DNA from: Streptococcus mitis subsp. hohhotensis
Lineage (GTDB): Bacteria > Bacillota > Bacilli > Lactobacillales > Streptococcaceae
Reading direction: 5' to 3'
Assembly: GCF_020089495.2 (NCBI RefSeq)
Contig: NZ_JAIRCA020000019.1
Location: forward strand, 523 to 40,779
Length of the DNA stretch: 40,257 nt
Part shown: positions 1-8,602 of the stretch, in pieces
How positions within the stretch are numbered: position 1 is the stretch's first letter
How the letters are laid out: each line of letters starts with the position of its first letter
Translations under genes and position numbers: made by a program
Notes under the pieces: model-generated
Databases searched by the model: none
What the model was told of the DNA's origin: nothing
Seen by the model: only the letters and a program-made list of their open reading frames with translations

Positions 1-92
1 ATAGGCTTTTCTTTGAGAATCGGGTGTGGACCGGTTGACGAATAGGGCAAAAACTAGTAGAATAGTAAGGAAACTTTATACGGAGGAAAGAA

Positions 93-887
93 ATGGATTT
101 GGGTGATAATGAGCTAACACTGACTCCCATACCTGGGAAAAGTGGTAAGGCTTATATGGGTAGCTATCCTGACGGGAAGCGCATCTTTGTAAAAATGAAC
201 ACCTCTCCAATCCTACCTGGTCTAGCTAGAGAACAAATTGCTCCACAATTATTATGGAGCCGCCGTTTGGCAGATGGGCGTGATATGTGTGCTCAAGAAT
301 GGTTGACAGGCAAGATATTGACCCCCTATGATATGAATCGTAAACAAATCGTCAATATTTTAACCCGCCTACATCGCTCACGTCCTTTGATGACGCAGTT
401 GAGTCGTTTGGGCTATGCCATGGAAACACCTGTAGATTTACTGCAGTCTTGGCAGGAAACGGCTCCAGATGCTTTGCGTAAAAATCATTTTATCAGTGAA
501 GTGATGGCTGATTTACGTCAGACTATTCCAGGATTTAGAGAGGACTATGCGACCATTGTCCATGGAGATGTACGACATAGTAATTGGATTGAGACAGATA
601 GTGGCTTGATTTATTTGGTGGATTGGGATTCGGTTCGCTTGACCGACCGCATGTTTGATGTGGCCCATATGCTCTGCCATTATATTCCAGAACATCAGTG
701 GAAGGAATGGTTGACCTACTACGGTTACAAGTACAATCAAACGGTATTAAATAAATTGTATTGGTACGGTCAATTGTCTTATTTGAGCCAGATTTCCAAG
801 TATTATATGAACCAAGATTTAGAAAATGTCAATCGGGAGATTCATGGCTTGCGTCACTTCCGAGACAAGTATGGAAAGAGAAGATGA
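93..887 (+). CDS. ccrZ: CcrZ-like choline-kinase-fold cell-cycle regulator
   Basis: 264-residue protein of the aminoglycoside/choline kinase fold. The Brenner-type catalytic motif HGDVRHSNW is visible near residue 157 (Asp159), and the metal-binding VDWDS near residue 177. In pneumococcus this gene, next to trmB, encodes CcrZ, which couples division to DnaA-dependent replication initiation; that role is known from the family, not seen here. The start has a good GGAGGA site. The last codons overlap trmB by four bases (ATGA), so the two are translationally coupled. The 92 bases upstream hold no complete gene; they may carry the tail of an upstream gene, but more than one frame is possible so I do not call it. 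Confidence 0.9.
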   Translation: MDLGDNELTLTPIPGKSGKAYMGSYPDGKRIFVKMNTSPILPGLAREQIAPQLLWSRRLADGRDMCAQEWLTGKILTPYDMNRKQIVNILTRLHRSRPLMTQLSRLGYAMETPVDLLQSWQETAPDALRKNHFISEVMADLRQTIPGFREDYATIVHGDVRHSNWIETDSGLIYLVDWDSVRLTDRMFDVAHMLCHYIPEHQWKEWLTYYGYKYNQTVLNKLYWYGQLSYLSQISKYYMNQDLENVNREIHGLRHFRDKYGKRR

Positions 888-1519
888 GAGTTAGAAATCG
901 TAAAGGGGCGACAGAATTACTAGAGGCAAATCCCCAGTATGTGGTCCTCAATCCCTTGGAAGCCAAGGGGAAATGGCGGAACTTGTTCGGAAACGACAAT
1001 CCCATTCATGTGGAAGTTGGAAGTGGAAAGGGTGCCTTTGTTTCAGGTATGGCTAAGCAAAACCCTGACATCAACTATATCGGGATTGATATTCAAAAGT
1101 CTGTTTTGAGCTACGCTTTGGACAAGGTGCTTGAAGTTGGAGTGCCTAACATCAAGCTCTTGTGGGTAGATGGTTCTGACTTGACCGACTACTTTGAAGA
1201 TGGTGAGATTGATCGCTTGTATCTGAACTTTTCAGATCCATGGCCGAAAAAACGCCATGAAAAGCGTCGTTTGACCTACAAGACCTTCTTGGATACCTTC
1301 AAACGTATCTTGCCTGAAAATGGAGAAATTCATTTCAAGACGGATAACCGTGGCTTGTTTGAGTACAGTTTAGTGAGCTTTTCTCAGTATGGCATGAAGC
1401 TCAACGGTGTCTGGCTAGATTTGCATGCCAGTGATTTTGAAGGCAATGTCATGACAGAATACGAGCAAAAATTCTCCAACAAGGGACAAGTTATCTACCG
1501 TGTTGAGGCAGAATTTTAA
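884..1519 (+). CDS. trmB: tRNA (guanine-N7)-methyltransferase
   Basis: 211 residues, the usual TrmB length. It methylates G46 in the variable loop of tRNAs using S-adenosylmethionine. The SAM-binding loop [10 protein letters not shown] and the acidic GIDIQ strand end are present, as is the family signature [14 protein letters not shown] chose the ATG at 884, which overlaps the ccrZ stop as ATGA. An in-frame upstream extension to 761 lies wholly inside ccrZ and carries no family similarity. A small hairpin follows the stop. Confidence 0.93.
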   Translation: MRVRNRKGATELLEANPQYVVLNPLEAKGKWRNLFGNDNPIHVEVGSGKGAFVSGMAKQNPDINYIGIDIQKSVLSYALDKVLEVGVPNIKLLWVDGSDLTDYFEDGEIDRLYLNFSDPWPKKRHEKRRLTYKTFLDTFKRILPENGEIHFKTDNRGLFEYSLVSFSQYGMKLNGVWLDLHASDFEGNVMTEYEQKFSNKGQVIYRVEAEF

Positions 1520-1524
1520 GAAAT

Positions 1525-1540
1525 AGCCTGAAATCAGGCT
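1525..1540 (+). terminator. Weak hairpin after trmB
   Basis: AGCCTGA/TCAGGCT form a 7-bp stem five bases after the trmB stop. There is no long U tract behind it, only scattered T residues, so it may be a weak terminator or an mRNA 3' end stabiliser. Confidence 0.4.
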
Positions 1541-1556
1541 GTATAAGTGCTTTTGC

Positions 1557-1585
1557 TTTACATAAGTTGGCAAATGTGCTACACT
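1557..1585 (+). promoter_or_regulatory. Promoter of the rimP-nusA-infB operon
   Basis: TTTACA (1557-1562), a 17-base spacer and TACACT (1580-1585) form a good vegetative promoter. Transcription would start near 1592, leaving a leader of about 50 bases before rimP. Confidence 0.7.
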
Positions 1586-1606
1586 AATAGTAAGAATATG
1601 AAAAGT

Positions 1607-1630
1607 GAGGCGGGGAAATATCTTCGCCTC
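1607..1630 (+). promoter_or_regulatory. Leader hairpin upstream of rimP
   Basis: GAGGCG (1607-1612) pairs with CGCCTC (1625-1630). Continuing through two G-U pairs gives about 10 bp closed by the loop AATA. It sits between the promoter and the rimP ribosome binding site, so it could modulate translation or transcript stability. No U tract follows at once, so it is not a typical terminator. Confidence 0.55.
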
Positions 1631-1644
1631 TTGCTTATGAGGAG

Positions 1645-2124
1645 GTGGACGCAATCGCAACAATCGTAGAATTAGTCAGAGAAGTTGTAGAACCTGTCAT
1701 AGAAGCTCCTTTCGAACTCGTGGATATCGAGTATGGAAAGATTGGCAGTGACATGATTCTCAGTATTTTTGTAGATAAACCTGAAGGAATTACCTTGAAC
1801 GATACGGCGGACTTGACAGAAATGATCAGTCCTGTCCTAGACACCATCAAGCCAGATCCCTTCCCAGAACAATATTTCCTAGAAATCACCAGTCCAGGCT
1901 TGGAACGTCCTTTGAAAACCAAGGATGCCGTCGCTGGAGCGGTTGGGAAATACATCCATGTCGGGCTCTACCAAGCCATCGATAAGCAAAAGGTCTTTGA
2001 AGGAACCTTGCTGGCCTTTGAAGAGGATGAGTTGACTATGGAATATATGGACAAGACGCGTAAGAAAACCGTCCAAATTCCATATAGTTTAGTATCAAAA
2101 GCACGTTTAGCAGTTAAATTATAG
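1645..2124 (+). CDS. rimP: Ribosome maturation factor RimP
   Basis: 159 residues, matching the streptococcal RimP I remember. It assists late 30S subunit maturation. The N-terminal domain carries ELVDIEY and the central segment [14 protein letters not shown], which is diagnostic of the family; the small SH3-like C-terminal domain ends in [10 protein letters not shown]. It is the first gene of the nusA-infB operon. The start is odd: the usual GTG at 1645 overlaps the AGGAGG at 1640-1645, leaving no spacing. The in-frame codon at proper spacing is ATC at 1654 (see findings). The coding frame is certain; the exact first codon is not. Confidence 0.93.
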
Positions 2125-2139
2125 AAAAAGAAAGGATAG

Positions 2140-2157
2140 CTTTTGAGGATTCAAAAG
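2140..2157 (+). promoter_or_regulatory. Hairpin in the nusA translation start region
   Basis: CTTTTGA (2140-2146) pairs with TCAAAAG (2151-2157) around a GGAT loop. The only GAGGA in the region lies in the stem top and loop, 19 or more bases from the nusA ATG, so ribosome binding may depend on this fold. Confidence 0.45.
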
Positions 2158-2167
2158 TGAAGAAAAC

Positions 2168-3304
2168 ATGAGTAAAGAAATGCTAGAGGCCTTCCGCATT
2201 TTGGAAGAAGACAAGGGAATCAAAAAAGAAGATATCATCGACGCAGTAGTAGAGTCGCTTCGTTCCGCTTATCGCAGACGCTATGGTCAATCAGACAGCG
2301 TAGCTATTGACTTCAACGAAAAAACAGGTGATTTTACCGTTTATACTGTCCGTGAAGTTGTTGATGAAGTATTTGATAGCCGTTTGGAAATCAGCTTGAA
2401 AGATGCTCTTGCCATTAATTCAGCCTATGAACTTGGTGATAAAATCAAGTTTGAAGAAGCACCTGCTGAGTTTGGTCGTGTAGCAGCTCAATCTGCCAAA
2501 CAAACCATCATGGAAAAAATGCGCAAGCAAACACGTGCCATCACTTACAATACTTACAAAGAACATGAGCAAGAAATCATGTCAGGTACAGTGGAGCGCT
2601 TCGACAACCGCTTCATCTATGTCAACCTTGGTAGCATTGAAGCCCAATTGTCAAAACAAGACCAAATTCCTGGAGAAGTTTTTGCTTCCCATGATCGTAT
2701 TGAAGTCTATGTTTACAAGGTTGAAGACAACCCTCGTGGTGTCAACGTCTTTGTTAGCCGTAGCCATCCAGAAATGATCAAACGCTTGATGGAGCAAGAA
2801 ATCCCAGAAGTTTATGATGGAACTGTTGAAATCATGAGCGTGGCTCGTGAAGCTGGTGACCGTACGAAGGTTGCCGTTCGTAGCCACAATCCAAACGTGG
2901 ACGCTATCGGTACAATCGTTGGACGTGGTGGTGCTAATATCAAGAAGATTACTAGCAAATTCCACCCAGCTCGTTACGATGCCAAGAGCGGTCGTACGGT
3001 ACCAATCGAAGAAAACATCGATGTTATCGAGTGGGTAGCTGATCCAGCTGAATTTATCTACAATGCTATCGCTCCTGCTGAAGTTGACCAAGTTATCTTT
3101 GATGAAAACGACAGCAAACGTGCCTTGGTGGTTGTACCAGATAACAAGCTTTCTCTTGCCATTGGTCGTCGTGGACAAAACGTGCGCTTGGCAGCTCACT
3201 TGACTGGTTACCGTATTGATATCAAGTCTGCTAGCGAATTTGAAGCCATGGAAGAAGCTGGTTCGGTAGATTTGGAAGCAGAAAACGATACTGTAGAAGA
3301 ATAA
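2168..3304 (+). CDS. nusA: Transcription termination/antitermination factor NusA
   Basis: 378 residues, the length of Firmicute NusA, which lacks the C-terminal acidic repeats of E. coli. Domain order is an N-terminal RNA-polymerase-binding domain (about 1-125), an S1 domain (about 135-205, with SGTVERFDNRFIYVNLG) and two KH domains. GTIVGRGGANIKKI and LSLAIGRRGQNVRLAA carry the GxxG RNA-binding loops. It binds RNA polymerase and nascent RNA, modulating pausing and hairpin-dependent termination. The Shine-Dalgarno in front of the ATG is poor and a small hairpin precedes it. An acidic tail ends the protein, and ylxR follows after 21 bases. Confidence 0.96.
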   Translation: MSKEMLEAFRILEEDKGIKKEDIIDAVVESLRSAYRRRYGQSDSVAIDFNEKTGDFTVYTVREVVDEVFDSRLEISLKDALAINSAYELGDKIKFEEAPAEFGRVAAQSAKQTIMEKMRKQTRAITYNTYKEHEQEIMSGTVERFDNRFIYVNLGSIEAQLSKQDQIPGEVFASHDRIEVYVYKVEDNPRGVNVFVSRSHPEMIKRLMEQEIPEVYDGTVEIMSVAREAGDRTKVAVRSHNPNVDAIGTIVGRGGANIKKITSKFHPARYDAKSGRTVPIEENIDVIEWVADPAEFIYNAIAPAEVDQVIFDENDSKRALVVVPDNKLSLAIGRRGQNVRLAAHLTGYRIDIKSASEFEAMEEAGSVDLEAENDTVEE

Positions 3305-3325
3305 AAGCTGCTAGAGGAGGGAAAG

Positions 3326-3619
3326 ATGAAAACAAGAAAAATCCCTTTGCGCAAGTCTGTCGTGTCTAACGAAGTGATTGATAAGCGTGATTTGCTCCGC
3401 ATTGTCAAAAACAAGGAAGGACAAGTCTTTATAGATCCGACAGGCAAGGCCAATGGCCGCGGCGCTTATATCAAGCTAGACAATGCAGAAGCCTTAGAGG
3501 CGAAAAAGAAGAAGGTCTTTAACCGCAGCTTTAGCATGGAAGTGGATGAAAGCTTTTATGACGAGTTGATCGCTTATGTGGATCACAAAGTGAAAAGAAG
3601 AGAGTTAGGACTTGAATAA
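3326..3619 (+). CDS. ylxR: YlxR family RNA-binding protein (RnpM type)
   Basis: 97-residue basic protein of the YlxR (DUF448) family. The conserved N-terminal core runs from KTRKIPLRKSVVSNEV through LLRIVKNKEGQVFIDPTGKANGRGAYI. The family binds RNA and in Bacillus has been linked to RNase P modulation. It sits in the conserved place between nusA and ylxQ. AGAGGAGGGA gives a strong ribosome binding site. Its stop overlaps the TTG start of ylxQ. Confidence 0.9.
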   Translation: MKTRKIPLRKSVVSNEVIDKRDLLRIVKNKEGQVFIDPTGKANGRGAYIKLDNAEALEAKKKKVFNRSFSMEVDESFYDELIAYVDHKVKRRELGLE

Positions 3620-3911
3620 GCAAAAGATAAGCAATCTCTTGGGGCTTGCTCAGCGAGCAGGTCGGATTATATCGGGTGAAGAATTGGTGGTCAAGGCCAT
3701 TCAAGATGGCAAGGCCAAGTTGGTCTTTCTAGCCCATGATGCTGGACCCAATCTGACCAAGAAGATTCAAGATAAAAGTCATTATTATCAAGTAGAAATT
3801 GTAACCGTGTTTTCAACACTGGAATTAAGCATAGCAGTCGGAAAATCGAGAAAGGTTTTGGCTGTAACAGATGCTGGATTTACAAAGAAAATGAGGTCTC
3901 TTATGGAATAG
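3612..3911 (+). CDS. ylxQ: L7Ae-family kink-turn-binding protein YlxQ
   Basis: 99 residues of the L7Ae/L30e/S12e/Gadd45 family, which binds RNA kink-turns. The N-terminus [21 protein letters not shown], with [17 protein letters not shown] in the middle, is typical. The TTG at 3612 is the start; it lies behind a GTTAGGA site and overlaps the ylxR stop. The partner RNA cannot be told from the sequence. Confidence 0.88.
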   Translation: MNKQKISNLLGLAQRAGRIISGEELVVKAIQDGKAKLVFLAHDAGPNLTKKIQDKSHYYQVEIVTVFSTLELSIAVGKSRKVLAVTDAGFTKKMRSLME

Positions 3912-3927
3912 AAGAGGAGGACATGAT

Positions 3928-6738
3928 TTGTCTAAGAAAAGATTGTACGAAATCGCAAAAGAACTTGGAAAAGAAAGTAAAGAAGTTGTAGCGCGTGCAA
4001 AAGAGTTGGGCTTGGATGTGAAAAGCCACTCATCAAGTGTGGAAGAAGCTGTCGCTGCAAAAATCGCTGCCAGCTTTAAGTCCGCAGCTGCTCCGAAAGA
4101 AGAAGCAAAACCTGCAGCACCAAAAGCAAGTGCAGAAAAGAAAGCCGAAAAATCTGAGCCAGCTAAACCAGCTGTAGCTAAGGAAGAGGCAAAAGCGGCT
4201 GAACCAGTTGCTCCTAAAACAGAAAAAGCAGTAGCTAAACCGCAAAGCCGTAATTTCAAGGCTGAGCGTGAAGCCCGTGCCAAAGAGCAGGCAGAACGAC
4301 GCAAGCAAAATAAAGGCAATAACCGTGACCAACAACAAAACGGCAACCGTCAGAAAAACGACGGTCGTAATGGCGGAAAACAAGGTCAAGGCAACCGCGA
4401 CAATCGTCGCTTTAATGACCAAGCTAAGAAACAGCAAGGTCAGCAAAATCGTGGAAACGAGCGCCGTCAACAAGAGGACAAACGTTCAAATCAAGCGACT
4501 CCACGTATTGACTTTAAAGCCCGTGCAGCAGCCCTAAAAGCAGAGCAAAATGCAGAATATGCCCGTTCAAGTGAGGAACGTTTCAAGCAGACTCAGGCTG
4601 CCAAAGAAGCCTTGGCCCAAGCTAACAAACGCAAGGAGCCAGAGGAAATCTTTGAAGAAGTGGCTAAGTTAGCTGAACAAGCCCAACAAGCGCAACAAGA
4701 ACAGCAAGTTCAAGCAGTGGTTGAAGTCGTCCCTGAGAAAACAGAACCTGCAGTGGATACACGTCGTAAAAAACAAGCTCGACCAGACAAAAATCGTGAC
4801 GATTATGATCATGAAGAAGATGGTCCTAGAAAACAACAAAAGAATCGAAGTAGTCAAAATCAAGTGAGAAATCAAAAGAATAGTAACTGGAATAACAACA
4901 AAAAGAACAAAAAAGGCAATAACAAGAACAACCGTAATCAGACTCCAAAACCTGTTACAGAGCGTAAATTCCATGAATTGCCAACAGAATTTGAGTATAC
5001 AGATGGTATGACCGTTGCGGAAATCGCAAAACGTATCAAACGTGAACCAGCTGAAATCGTTAAGAAACTCTTTATGATGGGTGTCATGGCCACACAGAAC
5101 CAATCCTTGGATGGAGAAACCATCGAACTCCTCATGGTAGATTATGGTATCGAAGCTAAACAAAAGGTTGAAGTGGATAATGCCGACATCGAACGTTTCT
5201 TTGTCGAAGATGGTTATCTCAATGAAGATGAATTGGTAGAGCGTCCACCAGTTGTAACTATCATGGGACACGTTGACCACGGTAAAACAACACTCCTAGA
5301 TACCCTTCGTAACTCTCGTGTTGCGACAGGTGAAGCGGGTGGTATCACTCAGCATATCGGTGCCTACCAAATTGTTGAAAATGGCAAGAAGATTACCTTC
5401 CTTGATACACCAGGACACGCGGCCTTTACATCTATGCGTGCGCGTGGTGCTTCTGTTACCGATATTACTATCTTGGTCGTAGCGGCAGATGACGGGGTTA
5501 TGCCTCAGACTATCGAAGCCATTAACCACTCAAAAGCGGCCAACGTTCCAATCATCGTAGCCATTAACAAGATTGATAAACCAGGTGCTAACCCAGAACG
5601 CGTTATCGGTGAATTGGCAGAGCATGGGGTTATGTCAACTGCTTGGGGTGGAGATTCTGAATTTGTTGAAATCTCAGCTAAATTCAACCAAAATATCGAA
5701 GAATTGTTGGAAACAGTCCTTCTTGTGGCTGAAATCCAAGAACTCAAGGCAGACCCAACAGTGCGCGCGATCGGTACAGTTATCGAAGCTCGCTTGGATA
5801 AAGGAAAAGGTGCGGTCGCAACCCTACTTGTTCAACAAGGTACCTTGAATGTTCAAGACCCAATCGTTGTCGGAAATACCTTCGGTCGTGTCCGTGCCAT
5901 GACCAATGACCTTGGTCGTCGTGTTAAAGTGGCTGGACCATCAACACCAGTTTCAATCACAGGTTTGAACGAAGCGCCAATGGCAGGTGACCACTTTGCC
6001 GTTTACGAGGATGAAAAATCTGCGCGTGCAGCAGGTGAAGAGCGTGCCAAACGTGCTCTTATGAAACAACGTCAAGCTACCCAACGTGTCAGCCTTGAAA
6101 ACCTCTTTGAAACCCTTAAAGCTGGTGAACTCAAGTCTGTTAACGTTATCATCAAGGCCGATGTACAAGGTTCTGTTGAAGCCCTTTCTGCCTCACTTCA
6201 AAAGATTGACGTGGAAGGTGTCAAAGTGACCATCGTCCACTCAGCGGTCGGTGCGATCAACGAATCAGACGTGACTCTTGCCGAAGCTTCAAATGCCTTT
6301 ATCGTTGGTTTCAACGTACGTCCTACACCACAAGCTCGTCAACAAGCAGAAGCTGACGATGTGGAAATCCGTCTCCACAGCATTATCTACAAGGTTATCG
6401 AAGAGATGGAAGAAGCCATGAAAGGGATGCTTGATCCAGAATTCGAAGAAAAAGTTATCGGTGAAGCAGTTATCCGTGAGACCTTCAAGGTGTCTAAAGT
6501 GGGAACTATCGGTGGATTCATGGTTATCAACGGTAAGGTTACCCGTGACTCTAAAGTTCGTGTTATCCGTGATGGTGTCGTTATCTATGACGGCGAACTT
6601 GCTAGCTTGAAACACTACAAAGACGACGTGAAAGAAGTGACTAACGGCCGTGAAGGTGGTTTGATGATTGATGGTTACAATGATATCAAGACTGATGATG
6701 TGATTGAGGCCTACGTCATGGAAGAAATCAAGAGATAA
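3928..6738 (+). CDS. infB: Translation initiation factor IF-2
   Basis: 936 residues; it brings initiator tRNA to the 30S subunit and promotes subunit joining using GTP. It starts at TTG 3928 behind AGAGGAGG. A first IF2N domain (1-50) is followed by a long, low-complexity, charged Ala/Lys/Glu then Asn/Gln/Arg-rich linker (about 50-340). A second IF2N (about 355-410) leads into the GTPase with GHVDHGKT (about residue 445), DTPGH (about 493) and NKID (about 547). Beta-barrel, IF2 and C-terminal fMet-tRNA-binding domains complete it. The linker codes for long shadow ORFs on the other strand. No terminator directly follows; a structured stretch does. Confidence 0.97.
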   Translation: MSKKRLYEIAKELGKESKEVVARAKELGLDVKSHSSSVEEAVAAKIAASFKSAAAPKEEAKPAAPKASAEKKAEKSEPAKPAVAKEEAKAAEPVAPKTEKAVAKPQSRNFKAEREARAKEQAERRKQNKGNNRDQQQNGNRQKNDGRNGGKQGQGNRDNRRFNDQAKKQQGQQNRGNERRQQEDKRSNQATPRIDFKARAAALKAEQNAEYARSSEERFKQTQAAKEALAQANKRKEPEEIFEEVAKLAEQAQQAQQEQQVQAVVEVVPEKTEPAVDTRRKKQARPDKNRDDYDHEEDGPRKQQKNRSSQNQVRNQKNSNWNNNKKNKKGNNKNNRNQTPKPVTERKFHELPTEFEYTDGMTVAEIAKRIKREPAEIVKKLFMMGVMATQNQSLDGETIELLMVDYGIEAKQKVEVDNADIERFFVEDGYLNEDELVERPPVVTIMGHVDHGKTTLLDTLRNSRVATGEAGGITQHIGAYQIVENGKKITFLDTPGHAAFTSMRARGASVTDITILVVAADDGVMPQTIEAINHSKAANVPIIVAINKIDKPGANPERVIGELAEHGVMSTAWGGDSEFVEISAKFNQNIEELLETVLLVAEIQELKADPTVRAIGTVIEARLDKGKGAVATLLVQQGTLNVQDPIVVGNTFGRVRAMTNDLGRRVKVAGPSTPVSITGLNEAPMAGDHFAVYEDEKSARAAGEERAKRALMKQRQATQRVSLENLFETLKAGELKSVNVIIKADVQGSVEALSASLQKIDVEGVKVTIVHSAVGAINESDVTLAEASNAFIVGFNVRPTPQARQQAEADDVEIRLHSIIYKVIEEMEEAMKGMLDPEFEEKVIGEAVIRETFKVSKVGTIGGFMVINGKVTRDSKVRVIRDGVVIYDGELASLKHYKDDVKEVTNGREGGLMIDGYNDIKTDDVIEAYVMEEIKR

Positions 6739-6758
6739 GATTTTTGCTCCTTTCTTAG

Positions 6759-6867
6759 GTGGTGAGGGACGCAAGCAAACCGATGGTTTCATTGCTTATT
6801 TTTGAGCCTGGGGTCTCAAAAATCCCCTGTGATGGGACTGATAAATCAGTTCCATCACTTTCACCAC
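6759..6867 (+). ncRNA. Candidate structured RNA element, four-way-junction fold, between infB and rbfA
   Basis: A closing stem GTGGTGA (6759-6765) / TCACCAC (6861-6867) encloses three consecutive hairpins. The first is 6773-6797 (AAGCAA/TTGCTT with inner ACC/GGT). The second is 6798-6823 (ATTTTTGAG/CTCAAAAAT, loop CCTGGGGT). The third is 6830-6857 (TGATGGGACTGAT/ATCAGTTCCATCA, one G-U pair). I do not recognise it as a known riboswitch. It could be an RNA leader of rbfA, an infB 3' UTR element, or a dispersed repeat. Confidence 0.5.
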
Positions 6868-6886
6868 AGCGAAAGAAGCGGATGAT

Positions 6887-6914
6887 TTCAAATTGAACTT
6901 CGTTTCAATTTGAA
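6887..6914 (+). repeat. Perfect 11-bp inverted repeat
   Basis: TTCAAATTGAA (6887-6897) and TTCAATTTGAA (6904-6914) are exact reverse complements around CTTCGT. It lies just after the structured element and before the rbfA upstream terminator-like stem. No U tract follows. Confidence 0.6.
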
Positions 6915-6938
6915 CTGAAAATCAATAAATTTAAAAAT

Positions 6939-6964
6939 AGCTAGGTCTGCTGGCCTAGCTTTTG
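6939..6964 (+). terminator. Terminator-like stem before rbfA
   Basis: AGCTAGG (6939-6945) pairs with CCTAGCT (6954-6960), followed by TTTT. The U run is short, so partial read-through into rbfA is likely. It would act as an internal attenuator of the operon. Confidence 0.5.
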
Positions 6965-6988
6965 GTTCAAAGTAGAGAAAGGAATATC

Positions 6989-7339
6989 ATGGCAAATCAT
7001 TTCCGTACGGATCGTGTGGGCATGGAAATCAAGCGTGAAGTCAATGAGATTTTGCAAAAGAAAGTCCGTGATCCGCGTGTCCAAGGCGTAACCATTACAG
7101 ATGTTCAGATGCTGGGTGACTTGTCTGTTGCCAAGGTTTACTACACCATTTTGAGTAACCTTGCTTCGGATAATCAAAAAGCTCAAATCGGGCTTGAGAA
7201 AGCAACTGGTACCATCAAACGTGAACTTGGTCGAAATTTGAAATTGTACAAAATCCCAGATTTGACCTTCGTCAAAGACGAGTCCATCGAATATGGAAAC
7301 AAGATTGACGAAATGCTACGTAATCTGGATAAGAACTAA
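6989..7339 (+). CDS. rbfA: 30S ribosome-binding factor RbfA
   Basis: 116 residues with the KH-like fold of RbfA, which binds immature 30S subunits and helps 16S rRNA 5' end maturation and cold adaptation. [20 protein letters not shown] at the start and [19 protein letters not shown] are family hallmarks. The ATG at 6989 has GAAAGGA in front. A TTG start at 6962 would add nine residues without similarity. It is separated from infB by 250 bases of structured sequence, which is unusual for this tightly packed operon. Confidence 0.94.
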   Translation: MANHFRTDRVGMEIKREVNEILQKKVRDPRVQGVTITDVQMLGDLSVAKVYYTILSNLASDNQKAQIGLEKATGTIKRELGRNLKLYKIPDLTFVKDESIEYGNKIDEMLRNLDKN

Positions 7340-7343
7340 GAAG

Positions 7344-7363
7344 GAGGGGCAGCCCTCTTTTTT
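7344..7363 (+). terminator. Rho-independent terminator after rbfA
   Basis: GAGGG (7344-7348) and CCCTC (7353-7357) with a GCAG loop are followed by a run of six T. It closes the rimP-rbfA operon. Confidence 0.75.
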
Positions 7364-7470
7364 GGTGGAGAAAATAGGTGGAATTTGAAATGGAAAAATA
7401 TTCTTTTAACTAGAATTCTGTATTTTTAAAGGTTAGCTAAATAGAAAATGCTTTTTTTTTTTAGGAAATA

Positions 7471-7479
7471 TGATATGAT
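7471..7479 (+). promoter_or_regulatory. Extended -10 promoter of the lipoprotein gene
   Basis: TGATATGAT is an extended -10 (TGnTATGAT). The matching -35 position is a poor CTTTTT within a T run. Transcription would start near 7486, just before the AAAGGAGA ribosome binding site. Confidence 0.55.
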
Positions 7480-7508
7480 GATTTCATAAATAAAAGGAGA
7501 TTCTATTA

Positions 7509-8012
7509 ATGAATAATATAAAAAAAGTTTGTCGTTTAGCCTTGCTATGTCTTTCCGTCTCTACTCTAGTTGCTTGTAGTTCTCTATCTGAAAAAACAAG
7601 TAGCTCTTCTAGTGAGAATCAAACAGAAGCTTCATCTAGTAGTTCTGAAAAGAAGGGCTTGCTTGCCAAAGCAAAAGAAAAACTCAGTTCAGGCGATTTC
7701 AACCCACAAGATGTTAGTGATGCGACAATTGAGTCTATAAAAACTTATGAAGATTACTTGATTATGAATGAGAAAATAATCGATAATTACTATACAGAAG
7801 CAGACGAAGCCTTTAAAGGAACTGTTTTAGAAGATAGCGCTGCTATCCAAGAACAAAAAGATAGCACTAAAAAAGAAATGGAAGATTTGAAAAAACAATA
7901 TGGTCCACTCAAGAAAGCACCGATTCAAGGGAAAGAAGAAGTGATTAAGACTCTAAAAGATTATCGTGATAATCTACATGAGCAAGTGGAGCAGTGGAAA
8001 GCTAGTCTTTAA
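7509..8012 (+). CDS. Small secreted lipoprotein, function unknown
   Basis: 167 residues. The signal peptide has a basic start (MNNIKK) and a hydrophobic core, and ends in the lipobox LVAC, so it should be lipid-anchored on the outer face of the membrane. A Ser/Glu-rich low-complexity linker (about 24-50) leads to a helical, charged C-terminal half with coiled-coil character (residues about 110-165, rich in Glu and Lys). I do not recognise a named domain. It precedes the PH/zinc-ribbon and SPFH genes by 20 bases and shares their promoter, suggesting a common membrane-related task. Confidence 0.75.
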   Translation: MNNIKKVCRLALLCLSVSTLVACSSLSEKTSSSSSENQTEASSSSSEKKGLLAKAKEKLSSGDFNPQDVSDATIESIKTYEDYLIMNEKIIDNYYTEADEAFKGTVLEDSAAIQEQKDSTKKEMEDLKKQYGPLKKAPIQGKEEVIKTLKDYRDNLHEQVEQWKASL

Positions 8013-8032
8013 TAGGAAGAGTGGAGTTCAAT

Positions 8033-8590
8033 ATGGATTATCAATTATTGCCACATGAATACATGGTTATGAATAGTGACCATGTGAGTTTTGGGAAAAA
8101 TGGTTTGTCTACAGATGAATTAATTTTAACGAATCTACACTTAATATATATCAAAAAAGGTTTATGGGGAGGAAAAAAAGATCAAGTTACCATACCCATT
8201 AACCAGATTAAAATTTTTGAAGGGAAACCTCAAGTTTCAGTAACCAAAACCAATGGTGTGAAACGGCTGGAAATTTATTATAATGGCGGACAAGCTATCT
8301 TTGCATTTAATAATACTAAAGATACTGATAAGTGGGCTAGGAACATTATTAAATTGATGTCAGGTGATACAAGCAATTTTGAAACCTTGGGAGATAGCAG
8401 CTTATTTGGAGCAGATGTTTTGGCAGAAACATTTAAGGATACATTTGACACTTTTAAAGCAGGGCTTGGAATTAAGGATGCAGAGCCAGAAAAGATTTCA
8501 ACCAAGTGTAGCTTTTGTGGAGCACCTTTGTCAGGTCAAGTGAAGCAAACAGTGAGATGTGCCTATTGTGATATGGAGCAGAGTTTATAA
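8033..8590 (+). CDS. PH-like domain protein with C-terminal zinc ribbon
   Basis: 185 residues. The first about 115 look like a bacterial PH/GRAM-like fold: the N-terminus is followed by LILTNLHLIYIKKGLWGG, a central strand KRLEIYYNGGQAIFAF, and a closing helix DKWARNIIKLM. The C-terminus carries two CxxC knuckles, CSFCGAPL and CAYCDMEQ, forming a zinc ribbon. I chose the ATG at 8033 (GTGGAG six bases upstream). No signal peptide is seen, so it is cytosolic, possibly at the membrane. It lies between a lipoprotein and an SPFH gene, consistent with membrane-surface binding. The identity is inferred from sequence pattern only. Confidence 0.65.
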   Translation: MDYQLLPHEYMVMNSDHVSFGKNGLSTDELILTNLHLIYIKKGLWGGKKDQVTIPINQIKIFEGKPQVSVTKTNGVKRLEIYYNGGQAIFAFNNTKDTDKWARNIIKLMSGDTSNFETLGDSSLFGADVLAETFKDTFDTFKAGLGIKDAEPEKISTKCSFCGAPLSGQVKQTVRCAYCDMEQSL

Positions 8591-8602
8591 GGGGGCAATT
8601 AA

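Noticed and set aside
33..48. ComX-box-like GACGAATA upstream of ccrZ
   Set aside because: The first base of the octamer does not match and no T tract lies upstream.
3825..5280. Long minus-strand open frames opposite infB (for example 3825-4346 and 4669-5280)
   Set aside because: They mirror the low-complexity linker of IF2, have hydrophobic low-complexity products, and lack ribosome sites and promoters.
6289..6792. Minus-strand 167-codon frame over the 3' end of infB
   Set aside because: Codon shadow of a conserved coding region with no initiation signals and no recognisable domain.
6798..6827. H-type pseudoknot between loop GGGG (6810-6813) and CCCC (6824-6827)
   Set aside because: The second strand follows the first stem with no linker, which could not span a 9-bp helix. 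I keep it only as an alternative pairing.
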